From CAYQQJ01 sp964419935 (GTDB lineage: Bacteria > Pseudomonadota > Gammaproteobacteria > Pseudomonadales > Cellvibrionaceae): a stretch of 64,000 bases of DNA. The position numbers and the translations under genes are program-made. Position 1 is the first letter of the stretch. Every line of letters begins with the position of its first letter. Positions 1 to 9,719 of this stretch are shown here, in pieces. Under the pieces are notes generated by a model. The model saw nothing but the letters and a program-made list of their open reading frames with translations. It was not told where the DNA came from and did no database searches. The DNA lies in contig CAYQQJ010000014.1 in assembly GCA_964419935.1 (NCBI GenBank), forward strand, positions 1 to 64,000, written 5' to 3'.

Positions 1-4
1 ATAC

Positions 5-55
5 TTTCCCTTTTCCCTTTTCCCTTTTCCCTTTTCCCTTTTCCCTTTTCCCTTT
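5..55. repeat. Heptamer tandem repeat (TTTTCCC), six perfect units
   Basis: Six perfect copies of TTTTCCC run from 11 to 52, with partial units on both sides. The array sits directly beyond the stop codon of tamB, so it is intergenic or in the 3' untranslated region. On the minus strand it reads as GGGAAAA units. It is one of three unrelated arrays in this window with a period of exactly seven bases. No function can be read from it; length change by replication slippage is likely. Confidence 0.95.
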
Positions 56-56
56 C

Positions 57-3000
57 TTAAAAATCCCTTTTCCAAAGCAGTTCGGCGCCGGTGCGGCTGT
101 CGCCGCCGGTAGTGCTTTTCAGGTGCAGGCGGGGTGAGAGTTGAATTTCAATGCTGCCTTGCCAGGGTTGGATTTCGTTGGGGGTGCGTTTGACCTCCAG
201 GTAAACCCGCTCGCTGAGGTATTTTCCGACGCCGACGGAGACGCCGCTGCCGGAATCCGTGGTGGAGGATTCTATGGACAGCGTATCCACACCCAGCGCG
301 TCCCGGGTGGAGCCGACGGGGTCGAACCCTCCGCCACCGCGCAGGGTTTGTATTGCGCCGGCCAAGCGTATGGCTTCGAATGGTGTGATATTTTGCGCGG
401 ATTTGCCGAAAATCAGGCGGGACAGGATTTCATCCTCGGGCAAATCCGGTACCGAGGTGAGTTTGAGTTCGAGGTTTTCCACAGTGCCTGACAGCTCCGC
501 GCGAATGGTGTGCTCGTCCTGCACATACTCGCCGGGGATGTACATGTAGAGCGCGTTGTTGGCAAAAATGACTTCGCCCTGCAGCAAGGTGAACTTGCGG
601 CCGAAGACTTCGAACACGCCACGCACAATACTGAAATCTCCATCGAAGTGAGGACTTGCCGCGGTGCCGGACAAAAATATCTGCCCCGCCAGTTCCGCTT
701 CCAGCCCGCGGCCGCGCAGGTACGCCTGTTGATCCGCTTTAATGGTCAGGTCGAGATTGATGGTCGGAATGATTGAGCTGGCGCCCTCGTCGTCCAGCGG
801 CTCATCACGATCGCCATAGACTTCCACTACCTGAATTTCGGGAATATCGGTTTGCAACGCCACCTCAATGTTCGCAGCGAAGGGTGTGACATCCAGCTCA
901 CCCTCCAGCCAAAGCTCGTTGAAGCTACCGGTCAATGCGAGTTCACCGGTTACTTCGCCATCCAGATCCTCCCGTTCGAGCAGCGCCGCGTGCTGTGCTT
1001 TCAGTTGTATATTGATGGCGCTTTCGCTGTCTGGCTGTGACCAGTCGATGACGCCGCTGGCTTCCAGATGCCCCCGGCCACTGCCTTGCGCCCGCGCATC
1101 GGCAATGGTTACTCGGGTTCCCTGGCTTTGCAGCAAGAGCTGCACGTCGGAGAAAAGGGTGCCGGATAAGGTATTTTCATAGCGGCTGTCGAGCAGCTCC
1201 AGAGCGCCGGTCAGAATCGGTTGGGCCACGGAACCTTCACCCTGCAACCGCACGGCGGCTCGTCCACTGAGCCGGTGGATGTCAGGATCCAGCACCAGGC
1301 TCAGTATGGCCAGATCCAGTGCGCCATTAAGATCAAAGGCGAGTGGCAGCGCGCTTGTTGAGCCGCCGCTTTCAATATGGGTCAGGTAGCTGGAGATGGG
1401 CAGGGTCAAGTGCAGCGCGCCCGTCTCGCGCTGATTGCGTGTGAACTCGGACTCTACCGCCAAAATCTGCTTGACGGTGGTGATACGGGTGTTCCAGCCC
1501 AGCTCGAAGAGCGTCTCTTCGCCTGTCTCCGGGTTCAGGCCTTTCAGTGAACCGTCGTAATTGAATGTGCCGTCTATCTTTGGGTCGGTGGGTGTGCCAC
1601 TGATGTGGAGATCACCGTTGAAGTCGCCGGTCATCAAATCCCAGCCCAGGCCGGAAATGGTTTTTTGTGGCAGGTCCTTGATGCTCAACCGCAGGTCGTA
1701 GATGTCCGGCTGCAGAAAGCCAGTGACCTCTACCGCAGTGGCACCATCGAGCTTCAGCTCGACCTTGTCGATCAGCACCCGGCGCTCAACCAGGCTGCCA
1801 TTGGCGGTCAGCACCAGCGGCATATCATCGTAGGTTCCGGTCATCTGCAGCTGGCTGGTCGCCTCGGGCAAGGGTAATGAACCGCTCAGGCTGGCGCTAC
1901 CCGAAATCTCTGCCGTCAGACCTGGCGGCGGTTGTATGCCGGCCAACTCCAGTAGCGACAGGGGCGCCTGGTCCAGTGACAGGGTGAGATCAGTCTGTTC
2001 GCCGACAATATCGAAAGTACCCTGGGCGTTGAGGCTGGCGCTGCCAACGCGAGCTTGGGCCTGAGACAGATGGACGACATTCCGGTTACCGGTGCCGTCA
2101 ATACGTACATCGAATGCCTGCCCCTCAAACTGACCAACTGAAGTCAGCGAGGCGGCAACCTCGGGTGCGGTCAGGGCGCCGGTGACAGTGGCTTGGCCAT
2201 CGATTTGTGCCGTCAGCTGAGCGGGCAGATCAATGGCGAGTTCCAGCAGCGCTGTGGGTGCCGAGTTCAGCGCGACGGTGAGATTGGTGCCGGTGCCCTC
2301 GGTATCGACCAGCCCCGAGGCCGTGATACTGGCCTCGCCCGCGTGTATTTCTGCGTTGCCAAGTGTGACCCGCTGCCGGTTGCCGCGAGCCTTGAGCGCT
2401 ACGGTGAAATTCTGCTGCGAGTCAGCTTGAGAAAGGCTTCCATCCGCAGCGGCCTCCAACTCGATTTCGGGATTGCGGTAGTCCCCCTGAACTCTACCCT
2501 GTGCCTCGACAATACGCAGATCAAGCCACGATGGCACCCCGAAGTCAGTCGGCTGCACACCGGCGAATTCGGCGTAGGCGAGTGGCAAGCTATCGAGTGC
2601 GAATGTCATATCTGTTGTCGAGCCGACCAGGTCGACTCGGCCGCTGAGTTCCGCGCGGGTTTCTCCCAGCTGGGCTGTCAGCTGCTCGAACACAAGTTGC
2701 TCCCGGCTGAATTCCCCCGACAAGTCGAGGGCCACTGCCAAGCGCTGGGTGGCAGCGCCATCTGGCTTTGCCGGGGCGAGGCTGGAAATATGACTGTCAG
2801 CGGACAAGCGTCCGGCGACCTCTGGGCTCTGGGGGCTGCCTTCGACGCTAACACCGGCCGACAAGGTGCCGTCGGTGATCTGTGGCACCCAGGGTGACAG
2901 CAGGTCCAAGGGAAACTGGTCGATGTCGAGCGTGAGGTCCAGGGCGTCGGCACTGACATTGCCCGCGATCTGGTGCTGGCGCTCGTCAGTTGTCAGTTGC

Positions 3001-3920
3001 AATTGCTCAATGTCCAGCAGCTGGAGGCCGGTGTCTGCCAGTAGGATGCCGGTCAAGCCCAGGGTGTGGTTGAGGAAGGGAAATTTAAATTTCTCGATGT
3101 CGATCCAGTAGCCGCGGGGGTGATCGTCAACGGTGGCGCGCAGATTGGCATCAATGCCGCTGCCCGCCGGCAACTGTAGTTGCTGGCCCAGCCAGCCCCC
3201 GGGGTCTTCCTGTAATTCCGCCTGCAGCAACAGTTGACCATCAGCGGTATGTGAGCGGACGCTGAGCGCCAATGGCGAGTTGGCATATGGATCAAGTGAA
3301 TTGGATGCATCAGGGGTGGCGGGTGAACCCGGCAGCGAATTTACCTGAAGGTTGGCGAGCAGAGGCAGCCGAGGGGAGAAGCGCAGATCTGCCTCCAATT
3401 GCAGATCGGGAACCTGTTGTGGGTTTTCCAGCAAATGAAAGCGCTCGAGTTCGACCTTTTCAAGCGTGAGGCTGATGTCCGGCAGCGTGAAGGTCGACGA
3501 TGTCTGATCTGTTGGCTCCGGAGTCGGCGCACCGGCGGAAGGATCAAGCGCCACGGTTTCGGCGCGCAGAGAATTGACCAGAATGTGCTTGCTGAGCAGT
3601 GCACCGGGTTGCCAGCGAAGACTGAAGCGGTGCAGGTCGAGCCACGTCTCCTGGTTGCGGGTGACGGTAATGCGCTCAAACCTCCACTCGCCCAATGCAG
3701 GGGTTTGCACGCCCGCGGTGATCACCTGAACGGGGCCGGCACCAAGGCCTTTATCGAGAGCGGTATCAAGCAACCACAAGCGCCCCTTTTCGGTTCCCAG
3801 CAACAGTCCCGCAGCAATCGCTAGCGAGAGCAGGCACAGCACTACAATCACCAGCAGACTGATCAGGAACTTGCGCGGCCGAATGCCCTTCAGGATGGAT
3901 TTGATGCGCCCGAAACTCAT
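57..3920 (-). CDS. tamB: Translocation and assembly module subunit TamB
   Basis: Inner-membrane-anchored, periplasm-spanning protein that works with TamA in outer-membrane protein insertion and probably in phospholipid transport. At 1287 residues it is close to the usual length (about 1260 in E. coli). A single hydrophobic anchor lies near residues 17-40, followed by a long run of repeating beta-strand segments of the AsmA/TamB type, and the C-terminal DUF490 domain ends in a typical aromatic residue (..WKRDF). The start codon overlaps the tamA stop by one base (TGATG), so the two genes are translationally coupled. It is the last gene before a heptamer repeat. Assignment is firm from length, architecture and its pairing with tamA. 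Confidence 0.95.
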   Translation of the reverse strand: MSFGRIKSILKGIRPRKFLISLLVIVVLCLLSLAIAAGLLLGTEKGRLWLLDTALDKGLGAGPVQVITAGVQTPALGEWRFERITVTRNQETWLDLHRFSLRWQPGALLSKHILVNSLRAETVALDPSAGAPTPEPTDQTSSTFTLPDISLTLEKVELERFHLLENPQQVPDLQLEADLRFSPRLPLLANLQVNSLPGSPATPDASNSLDPYANSPLALSVRSHTADGQLLLQAELQEDPGGWLGQQLQLPAGSGIDANLRATVDDHPRGYWIDIEKFKFPFLNHTLGLTGILLADTGLQLLDIEQLQLTTDERQHQIAGNVSADALDLTLDIDQFPLDLLSPWVPQITDGTLSAGVSVEGSPQSPEVAGRLSADSHISSLAPAKPDGAATQRLAVALDLSGEFSREQLVFEQLTAQLGETRAELSGRVDLVGSTTDMTFALDSLPLAYAEFAGVQPTDFGVPSWLDLRIVEAQGRVQGDYRNPEIELEAAADGSLSQADSQQNFTVALKARGNRQRVTLGNAEIHAGEASITASGLVDTEGTGTNLTVALNSAPTALLELAIDLPAQLTAQIDGQATVTGALTAPEVAASLTSVGQFEGQAFDVRIDGTGNRNVVHLSQAQARVGSASLNAQGTFDIVGEQTDLTLSLDQAPLSLLELAGIQPPPGLTAEISGSASLSGSLPLPEATSQLQMTGTYDDMPLVLTANGSLVERRVLIDKVELKLDGATAVEVTGFLQPDIYDLRLSIKDLPQKTISGLGWDLMTGDFNGDLHISGTPTDPKIDGTFNYDGSLKGLNPETGEETLFELGWNTRITTVKQILAVESEFTRNQRETGALHLTLPISSYLTHIESGGSTSALPLAFDLNGALDLAILSLVLDPDIHRLSGRAAVRLQGEGSVAQPILTGALELLDSRYENTLSGTLFSDVQLLLQSQGTRVTIADARAQGSGRGHLEASGVIDWSQPDSESAINIQLKAQHAALLEREDLDGEVTGELALTGSFNELWLEGELDVTPFAANIEVALQTDIPEIQVVEVYGDRDEPLDDEGASSIIPTINLDLTIKADQQAYLRGRGLEAELAGQIFLSGTAASPHFDGDFSIVRGVFEVFGRKFTLLQGEVIFANNALYMYIPGEYVQDEHTIRAELSGTVENLELKLTSVPDLPEDEILSRLIFGKSAQNITPFEAIRLAGAIQTLRGGGGFDPVGSTRDALGVDTLSIESSTTDSGSGVSVGVGKYLSERVYLEVKRTPNEIQPWQGSIEIQLSPRLHLKSTTGGDSRTGAELLWKRDF

Positions 3921-5722
3921 CAGAAAGCCTGCCCAATGCTGACATAAATTTGAAACGCGTCATCCACGCCACTGCGACGGTTCAGCGGCACAGCGACGTC
4001 GAAGCGGATGGGTGCAAAGTCAGTGAGATAGCGAATACCCAAGCCGGTACCCCAGAGCAGATCCTCACCCAGTGACGGCAATTCCTCCGGATACGCATAG
4101 CCACCGTCGAGAAATACCACGCCACCCCAGCTTTTGCTGAAGCGAATGCGCGTCTCGAAGGCCACTTCGGTAAAGGAGCGACCGCCATCGGGATCGCCGT
4201 CGGTGAGGTCGCCGAGGGATTGATAGCCATAGCCGCGGACGGATCCGCCACCGCCCACGTAGAAGCGCAGGTCCGCCGGAACCTGCTGTCGCTGAACGCC
4301 GCTGATGGTGCCCAGGGCAATTTTTGCGGCAAAAGTGGGGTCACCCGGCCAGCCTTCCTGGGTGTGGAAGGCGCTGGCGCTGATGCGGGATTTGATAAAG
4401 CGACGGCCAGTCTGTTGTATGTCCGTAAAAGGCTCCAGCGCAAGACTCGCCTGCCAGCCACCCTGTGGATTGAGCAATTGATCGCGCTTGTCGTACTCCA
4501 GTGTGAACGGCATGGACAGGAGAAAGAAGTCGTTCTCAATTTCGTCTTCCAGCACCTGTGAATAGCGCAATTTTACGCCCAGGCTGCCAAACAGCTCGCG
4601 GGTCACCTGACGGGTGAGGGCGGCGCCCACAGAACCACTGTCGGTTTCATAGGCGTCAGGTTTTTCGCGCAGGAGGTTGGCGTGCAGCACCAGGCTTTGG
4701 TGAGGCCTGCGAAAGTGCGGCACGATGAACTCGGATTCGAGCAGATAGCCGATCTCATTGATGCCGGCACTGATATCCAGATTTTCACCTCGCCCCAGCA
4801 GATTGCGGTGCTCCCAGCCCGTAGTGACACCCGCCCCTACGTCCATGTCATAGCCAATGCCGGCGCGGAAGGTCCGGTGCCGGCGCTCCTCGATATTGAA
4901 GGTAACCGCGGCCTGACCATCGACCGGTTCGGCAACCTGGGCTTGGACGCTGGATACCAGATTGGTCTGCAACAGGGTCAGGCGCGCCTGATCGATATGG
5001 TGCCGGTTGAAGCAGCCGCCAGTCTGCACCGGCAGCCGTGCCCGCAGATAATCCGCTTCAACGGTCTCGGTGCCAGTGACATCCAGCCGACCGAACTCAA
5101 CTTCGGCGCTCGGTGCCAGCGTGTAGGTCACGGCTGCGGTTTGATCCTGGTGATAAATCACTGCCTCGTAGTCAACCTGTACTTGATAAAGGCACAGGTT
5201 GAGATAAACCCAGTCGATGACGGTATTGCGCCCATCCAGCACAAGTTCCGCCCGCAGCGGGTCATTGACTTTTAAATCCAGTAACTGAGGGTCTGGCGCG
5301 GCGATGCCGGGAGGAAAGTCGATGCGGATGTCGGTTACACGATAGCGTTTTCCAGGGTCGATGAGATAGAAGGTCGTGCCCCCTTGGCGCCGGTGGCCTA
5401 CGTCACTGCCATAGTAGCCCTCGGCCCGGAGCAGACGCTTTACGGTATCCGCCTGATATCGGTCGATCTTATGTTGGGAAGAGTACTGTTTGAGTACCGA
5501 GTTGGTTTCCTTCTGATTCATCAGCTCGTCGCTGATGAGATCTTTCAGCTCTGAATCAATGTTGGCGTTTTCAGCGAAACGCAGCTTGAAATCCTTCTCC
5601 GGGCCCAGGAATGGCAGAGCATTGGCAAGTGGAGACAGTAGTAGAGTGAGTGCAATGAGTGCTCGGATGACCCCGGTGGTCCGCATGTGTATCTGCCGGG
5701 CTTTCCATGCTGCTGAGGTCAT
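3920..5722 (-). CDS. tamA: Outer-membrane assembly factor TamA
   Basis: Omp85/BamA-superfamily outer-membrane beta-barrel, partner of TamB. The 600 residues fit the family: N-terminal signal peptide, three POTRA-like modules to about residue 270, then a 16-strand barrel. The barrel has the conserved lid-loop region around GGGGSVRGYGYQSLG near residue 500 (the VRGY motif of the Omp85 family) and ends in phenylalanine (..SIGQAF), as expected of barrel proteins. The first ATG gives 11 extra residues; the internal start at 5689 (MRTTGVIRALIAL) would give a cleaner signal peptide ending near LANA, and no clear Shine-Dalgarno decides between them. tamB follows with a one-base overlap. Confidence 0.95.
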   Translation of the reverse strand: MTSAAWKARQIHMRTTGVIRALIALTLLLSPLANALPFLGPEKDFKLRFAENANIDSELKDLISDELMNQKETNSVLKQYSSQHKIDRYQADTVKRLLRAEGYYGSDVGHRRQGGTTFYLIDPGKRYRVTDIRIDFPPGIAAPDPQLLDLKVNDPLRAELVLDGRNTVIDWVYLNLCLYQVQVDYEAVIYHQDQTAAVTYTLAPSAEVEFGRLDVTGTETVEADYLRARLPVQTGGCFNRHHIDQARLTLLQTNLVSSVQAQVAEPVDGQAAVTFNIEERRHRTFRAGIGYDMDVGAGVTTGWEHRNLLGRGENLDISAGINEIGYLLESEFIVPHFRRPHQSLVLHANLLREKPDAYETDSGSVGAALTRQVTRELFGSLGVKLRYSQVLEDEIENDFFLLSMPFTLEYDKRDQLLNPQGGWQASLALEPFTDIQQTGRRFIKSRISASAFHTQEGWPGDPTFAAKIALGTISGVQRQQVPADLRFYVGGGGSVRGYGYQSLGDLTDGDPDGGRSFTEVAFETRIRFSKSWGGVVFLDGGYAYPEELPSLGEDLLWGTGLGIRYLTDFAPIRFDVAVPLNRRSGVDDAFQIYVSIGQAF

Positions 5723-5862
5723 TGTTGATGTTTTAGCCTGTGCGGTAGCGAATGTCGGGTCTAGCTTCGAGTGCTGGAGACGGAAAATGTTCGTTGACAG
5801 TATGAATCAGACGACATGGTACGCAAAAGAGAAAAGGCTAACGGATAATGAGGAAAAAGGCG

Positions 5863-5913
5863 AAAAAAAACCCCTGTACTGAAGGATGAGGGAGGGAGAG
5901 CTCAGTACAGGGG
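5863..5913 (-). terminator. Rho-independent terminator (minus strand)
   Basis: A perfect 12-base-pair inverted repeat (CCCCTGTACTGA at 5871-5882 and its complement at 5902-5913, 19-base loop) is followed on the minus strand by eight T residues (5863-5870 as A on the plus strand). It lies about 105 bases beyond the stop of the small exported protein and upstream of tamA, so it separates that transcript from tamA-tamB. Confidence 0.9.
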
Positions 5914-6019
5914 GCCAGGCGCCCCGACGGAGATTCGTGCGGGGCCGATACGAAACCTATGGCGAAAAAACAATCAAAAAGTGCCGAGGAGACGGCAACA
6001 GAGGCCTTTCAGCGTCTGA

Positions 6020-6301
6020 TTAGTTTGCGAATGACAGCTCCATCTTTTCAGCAATGCGTTGCTCCAAATCTTCCGAGACCTGGGCATCAATCTGGGCGTT
6101 CAAATCTTGCAGTTGTGCAATATGATCTGCCGATGCTTTCACGTTAATGGGCGTACTAGTCCAGCTTGTGCTGACGCCGTTATCCACTGTTGCAAACGCC
6201 AGAGTGGCGGAAGCAGCTTGTGGGTATTGGGCATCAACCTCACCAGCGAGTGCGCTTGTGGCGCTAATTGCAGCTAGCAGAAGAAAACCATACTTTTTCA
6301 T
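6020..6301 (-). CDS. Small exported protein of unknown function
   Basis: 93 residues. A clear signal peptide (MKKYGFLLLAAISATSALA, cleavage expected after ALA) precedes a mature part of about 73 residues with no cysteine. The middle is rich in Ala, Thr and Ser; the C-terminal half (about residues 58-93) is charged and probably helical, with repeated Gln, Asp and Glu. I do not recognise a family. It has its own terminator downstream and a 400-base upstream region with inverted repeats, so it is probably a separately regulated single-gene unit. Location is periplasm by inference. Confidence 0.75.
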   Translation of the reverse strand: MKKYGFLLLAAISATSALAGEVDAQYPQAASATLAFATVDNGVSTSWTSTPINVKASADHIAQLQDLNAQIDAQVSEDLEQRIAEKMELSFAN

Positions 6302-6332
6302 CTTCGGTAATCCTTCTTAGGTTGGTTGATAC

Positions 6333-6397
6333 CGAACATTAGGCGGGTAACCAATGTTCGTGTTGCGTTGTGTTACTCAACGTTACATATGGTAACA
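6333..6397. promoter_or_regulatory. Inverted repeats upstream of the small exported protein
   Basis: Two palindromic elements lie 30-95 bases upstream of the minus-strand gene ending at 6301. The first is CGAACATT (6333-6340) with its perfect complement at 6353-6360. The second is GTTACATATGGTAAC (6382-6396), with another TGTTAC at 6371-6376 that can pair with GTAACA at 6392-6397. The spacing suits a dimeric regulator, but no known operator was recognised. Confidence 0.4.
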
Positions 6398-6531
6398 CAA
6401 GAAAATTAAAAACTGCAACATGATTCTTGATGGATGCCCCAAATATATGAATTTGTGACAATTATCACGATATCTCCAGCTCAATAGCTCGGTAACAAGC
6501 ACTGCTCGAAAAACTGTCACACAAAGCTGCT

Positions 6532-6550
6532 ATTGAAAATGGTTCTCGTT
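6532..6550. promoter_or_regulatory. Fur-box-like 19-mer upstream of polA
   Basis: ATTGAAAATGGTTCTCGTT reads on the minus strand as AACGAGAACCATTTTCAAT, which resembles Fur boxes of the GAGAATCATT type with a few mismatches. It lies about 150 bases before polA and 230 before the divergent small gene. No iron gene is adjacent, so it may be chance. A perfect 8-bp hairpin (6594-6601 with 6607-6614) lies between it and polA. Confidence 0.2.
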
Positions 6551-6698
6551 AATGGTGGCAGAAAGAGGATAAGGGCGCCGTGCCAGCGGCGGGATTGCTG
6601 CCTCGGGCAGCAATGGGTCTGCAGGGGCCAATTTCCCGCTTTCCGCCACCTTTGAGGTATCCTACGCGCTCCTTGAAACCACGCCCCAGGATAGTCGA

Positions 6699-9452
6699 AT
6701 GCCAAGCTCTGCCACTCCCGTCGTGCTCGTCGATGGCTCTTCTTATTTATACCGCGCGTTTCATGCGCTGCCCCCCTTAAACAACGCCAAAGGCCAGCCC
6801 ACGGGTGCCGTGAAGGGAGTGATCAGCATGTTGCGGCGGCTGGCCAAAGATTATCCAGCCAGCCCTATCGCCGTGGTGTTCGATGCCAAAGGCAAGACGT
6901 TTCGCGATGAACTCTACGCGCAGTACAAGGAACACCGGCCGCCCATGCCCGATGAGCTGCGCAGCCAGGTGGAGCCGATCCATGGCATTATCCGCGCCAT
7001 GGGCCTGCCGCTGTTGATCGTCGAGGGTGTTGAGGCTGACGATGTGATCGGCACCTTGGCTCGCGAAGCCACGGAACAGCAGCGCCATGTGATTATCAGC
7101 ACCGGCGACAAGGACATGGCTCAGCTCATCAGCGAGCATGTGACGTTGGTGAACACCATGACCCAGACGACGCTGGACGAAAGCGGCGTACAGGCCAAGT
7201 TCGGGTTCGGGCCGCCCCAGGTGATCGATTTTCTGGCGTTGATGGGCGACAAGGTGGACAACATTCCCGGCGTGCCCGGCGTGGGCGAGAAAACGGCTTT
7301 GGCCCTGCTACAGAACCTCGGTAGCTTGGAGGGGATTTACGAGAACCTCGACAAGATAGCCACACTGGATTTTCGCGGCGCCAAAACCATGGCCAGGAAG
7401 CTTGAGGAACATCGCGATCAGGCGTGGCTGTCCCATGAGCTGGCGACGATCAAGACCGATGTTCCGCTGGAGTTGTGTCTGGCAGAGCTGGTCCCCGGCC
7501 CAGTCGACAGTCAGGCGCTTCTCGATTGGTTCCAGGCCATGGAGTTCCGCGCCTGGGTGTCGGAAATCGAGTGCGGGGCCTATACCGAAGGTGTGGTCGC
7601 GGCACCGGGTGCGGCAGTTGTGGAGGCCGTGCGCAATGAGGCCCCAGCTGATTACGAAACTCTCCTTACCGAGGAGTCCCTGGCAACTTGGGTAGAACGT
7701 CTCAAGCAGGCCGAACTCTTTGCGTTCGACACCGAAACCACCAGTCTCAACTATATGGACGCCCGGGTTGTGGGGGTGTCTTTCGCGGTGACACCGGGAG
7801 AGGCGGCTTATGTTCCTTTCGGTCACGATTATCTCGGCGCACCCGCACAGCTTGACCGCAACCTTGTACTGGAGGCCCTCAAACCGCTGCTGGAAGATCC
7901 AGCCATTCGCAAGGTCGGGCAGAACCTGAAATACGATGCCAGCGTGCTTGCCAACCATGGCATTAGCCTGCGCGGCATCGCGTTCGATACCATGCTCGAG
8001 TCCTATGTGCTCAACAGCACCTCCAACCGGCATGACATGGACACCCTGGCCATGACTCATCTCGGACGGTCCACCATTCATTTCGAAGACATCGCCGGCA
8101 AGGGCGCCAAGCAGTTGACCTTCAATCAAATACGTCTCGAAGAAGCGGCGCCCTATGCCGCCGAAGATGCCGACGTGACCTTGCAGTTGCACCAGACCCT
8201 GTGGCCGCAGCTGCAGGCCCAGGGACGACTGCCGGAGGTACTGCAAAATCTCGAGGTGCCTCTGGTGCCGGTGCTGTCACGCATTGAGCGCAATGGCGTT
8301 TACATTGATCGCCAGGCGCTGGCGGATCACAGTCATCAACTCGGTGCGCGTCTGCAGGAGCTTGAGCAGCAAGCCTACGAGTTGGCGGGTGAGGAGTTCA
8401 ATCTCGGTTCTACCAAGCAGCTGGGCACTATCCTGTTTGAGAAGCTCGGTTTACCGGTAATCAAGAAAACACCGAAAGGCGCGCCCTCCACTGCGGAAGA
8501 GGTTTTGCAGGAGCTGGCGCTGGACTACCCGTTGCCGCACATTTTGATGGAATACCGCGGTCTGTCCAAGCTCAAGTCCACCTATACCGATAAGCTGCCA
8601 CTGATGATCAACCCGGTTACCGGCCGTGTGCATACCTCTTATCATCAGGCCGTAACCGCGACCGGCCGTTTGTCTTCCAGTGATCCCAATCTGCAGAACA
8701 TTCCGATTCGCACGGAAGAGGGGCGGCGCATCCGCCAGGCGTTTGTGGCGCCCAAGGGTTACAAGCTGATTGCCGCGGACTATTCCCAGATCGAGCTGCG
8801 CATCATGGCGCACCTGTCCGGCGACACCGGCTTGCGCCACGCCTTTGCCGCTGGTTTGGACGTTCACAGGGCCACCGCAGCTGAAGTGTTTGGCGTCGCT
8901 CTCGAGGATGTGACTCCGGAACAAAGGCGCAGCGCCAAGGCGATCAACTTTGGGTTGATTTATGGGATGTCCGCGTTCGGACTCGCCAAACAACTCAATC
9001 TGGGGCGACAGCAGGCGCAGGAATATATCGACCGCTACTTCGAGCGTTATCCTATGGTACTGAATTATATGAACGATATCCGCAGCAGCGCCGCCGAACG
9101 CGGTTACGTCGAGACCTTGAGCGGGCGGCGGCTGTATCTGCCGGAAATCAACGCCCGCAATGGTATGCGCCGCCAGGCCGCTGAGCGCACGGCCATCAAT
9201 GCGCCCATGCAGGGAACTGCCGCCGATATCATCAAACTGGCGATGCTCAGCGTCGATGCCTGGCTGGCCCAGAGCGGAAAAGACGCGCGCATTGTCATGC
9301 AGGTACACGATGAGCTGGTTCTGGAGGTGGCGGAAAGTTGTGTGGAAGAGGTGAAAGACAGGCTCTGCGCGCTGATGAGTGAAGCGACTGAACTGGCGGT
9401 GCCGCTACTGGTTGAGGCTGGAGTTGGAGATAATTGGGATGAAGCTCATTGA
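6699..9452 (+). CDS. polA: DNA polymerase I
   Basis: Repair and Okazaki-fragment polymerase, 917 residues, the normal length for a three-domain Pol I. The N-terminal 5'-3' exonuclease shows the flap-nuclease start (VLVDGSSYLYRAFHALPP) and the helix-hairpin-helix region VPGVGEKTALALL. The 3'-5' proofreading domain keeps its first acidic motif (FDTETTSL, near residue 345). The polymerase domain has motif A (DYSQIELRIMAHLSGD), the O-helix motif B (RRSAKAINFGLIYGMS) and motif C (QVHDELVLEV). All catalytic motifs look intact. The neighbour across the gap is engB, the usual gammaproteobacterial order. Confidence 0.98.
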   Translation: MPSSATPVVLVDGSSYLYRAFHALPPLNNAKGQPTGAVKGVISMLRRLAKDYPASPIAVVFDAKGKTFRDELYAQYKEHRPPMPDELRSQVEPIHGIIRAMGLPLLIVEGVEADDVIGTLAREATEQQRHVIISTGDKDMAQLISEHVTLVNTMTQTTLDESGVQAKFGFGPPQVIDFLALMGDKVDNIPGVPGVGEKTALALLQNLGSLEGIYENLDKIATLDFRGAKTMARKLEEHRDQAWLSHELATIKTDVPLELCLAELVPGPVDSQALLDWFQAMEFRAWVSEIECGAYTEGVVAAPGAAVVEAVRNEAPADYETLLTEESLATWVERLKQAELFAFDTETTSLNYMDARVVGVSFAVTPGEAAYVPFGHDYLGAPAQLDRNLVLEALKPLLEDPAIRKVGQNLKYDASVLANHGISLRGIAFDTMLESYVLNSTSNRHDMDTLAMTHLGRSTIHFEDIAGKGAKQLTFNQIRLEEAAPYAAEDADVTLQLHQTLWPQLQAQGRLPEVLQNLEVPLVPVLSRIERNGVYIDRQALADHSHQLGARLQELEQQAYELAGEEFNLGSTKQLGTILFEKLGLPVIKKTPKGAPSTAEEVLQELALDYPLPHILMEYRGLSKLKSTYTDKLPLMINPVTGRVHTSYHQAVTATGRLSSSDPNLQNIPIRTEEGRRIRQAFVAPKGYKLIAADYSQIELRIMAHLSGDTGLRHAFAAGLDVHRATAAEVFGVALEDVTPEQRRSAKAINFGLIYGMSAFGLAKQLNLGRQQAQEYIDRYFERYPMVLNYMNDIRSSAAERGYVETLSGRRLYLPEINARNGMRRQAAERTAINAPMQGTAADIIKLAMLSVDAWLAQSGKDARIVMQVHDELVLEVAESCVEEVKDRLCALMSEATELAVPLLVEAGVGDNWDEAH

Positions 9453-9614
9453 TAAAGAATGAATTTGACGCCAAAAGTGGCGGTGGTGGTTATTTTTTAC
9501 ACTTTTATTGAGGTTGAATTGAACTTCCGCGCCACCGGCCAGTCATAACCCATGAACGAGCTGATGTAGTTCTCCTCTATTTTTGATTGATAGCTTCCCC
9601 AAGCACATGATCTA

Positions 9615-9641
9615 CCCCGACTTCTGGTTGGGGTTTTTTTT
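9615..9641 (+). terminator. Rho-independent terminator after polA
   Basis: The stem CCCCGAC/GTTGGGG (9615-9621 and 9627-9633, one G-T pair) with a five-base loop is followed by eight T residues (9634-9641). It lies about 160 bases beyond the polA stop and is oriented to end rightward transcription. Confidence 0.85.
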
Positions 9642-9719
9642 GCGTTTTCGGCAGCGATTGGCGGCGTTTTACGGAGTTTCTGAACGAATTCACGCTGAGA
9701 AGACATTTGGCAGTAATTT

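Noticed and set aside
2193..2897. Long plus-strand frame of 234 codons inside tamB
   Set aside because: Antisense shadow of tamB in a GC-rich gene; no domain, no ribosome site.
5959..6147. A 62-codon plus-strand frame starting MAKKQSKSAEETATEAFQRL
   Set aside because: The first 20 residues look protein-like, but the rest is antisense to the small exported protein and no Shine-Dalgarno precedes it. It could be a gene remnant; support is too weak for a feature.
7308..8246. 312-codon minus-strand frame inside polA
   Set aside because: Antisense to conserved polymerase coding sequence, with no recognisable protein features.
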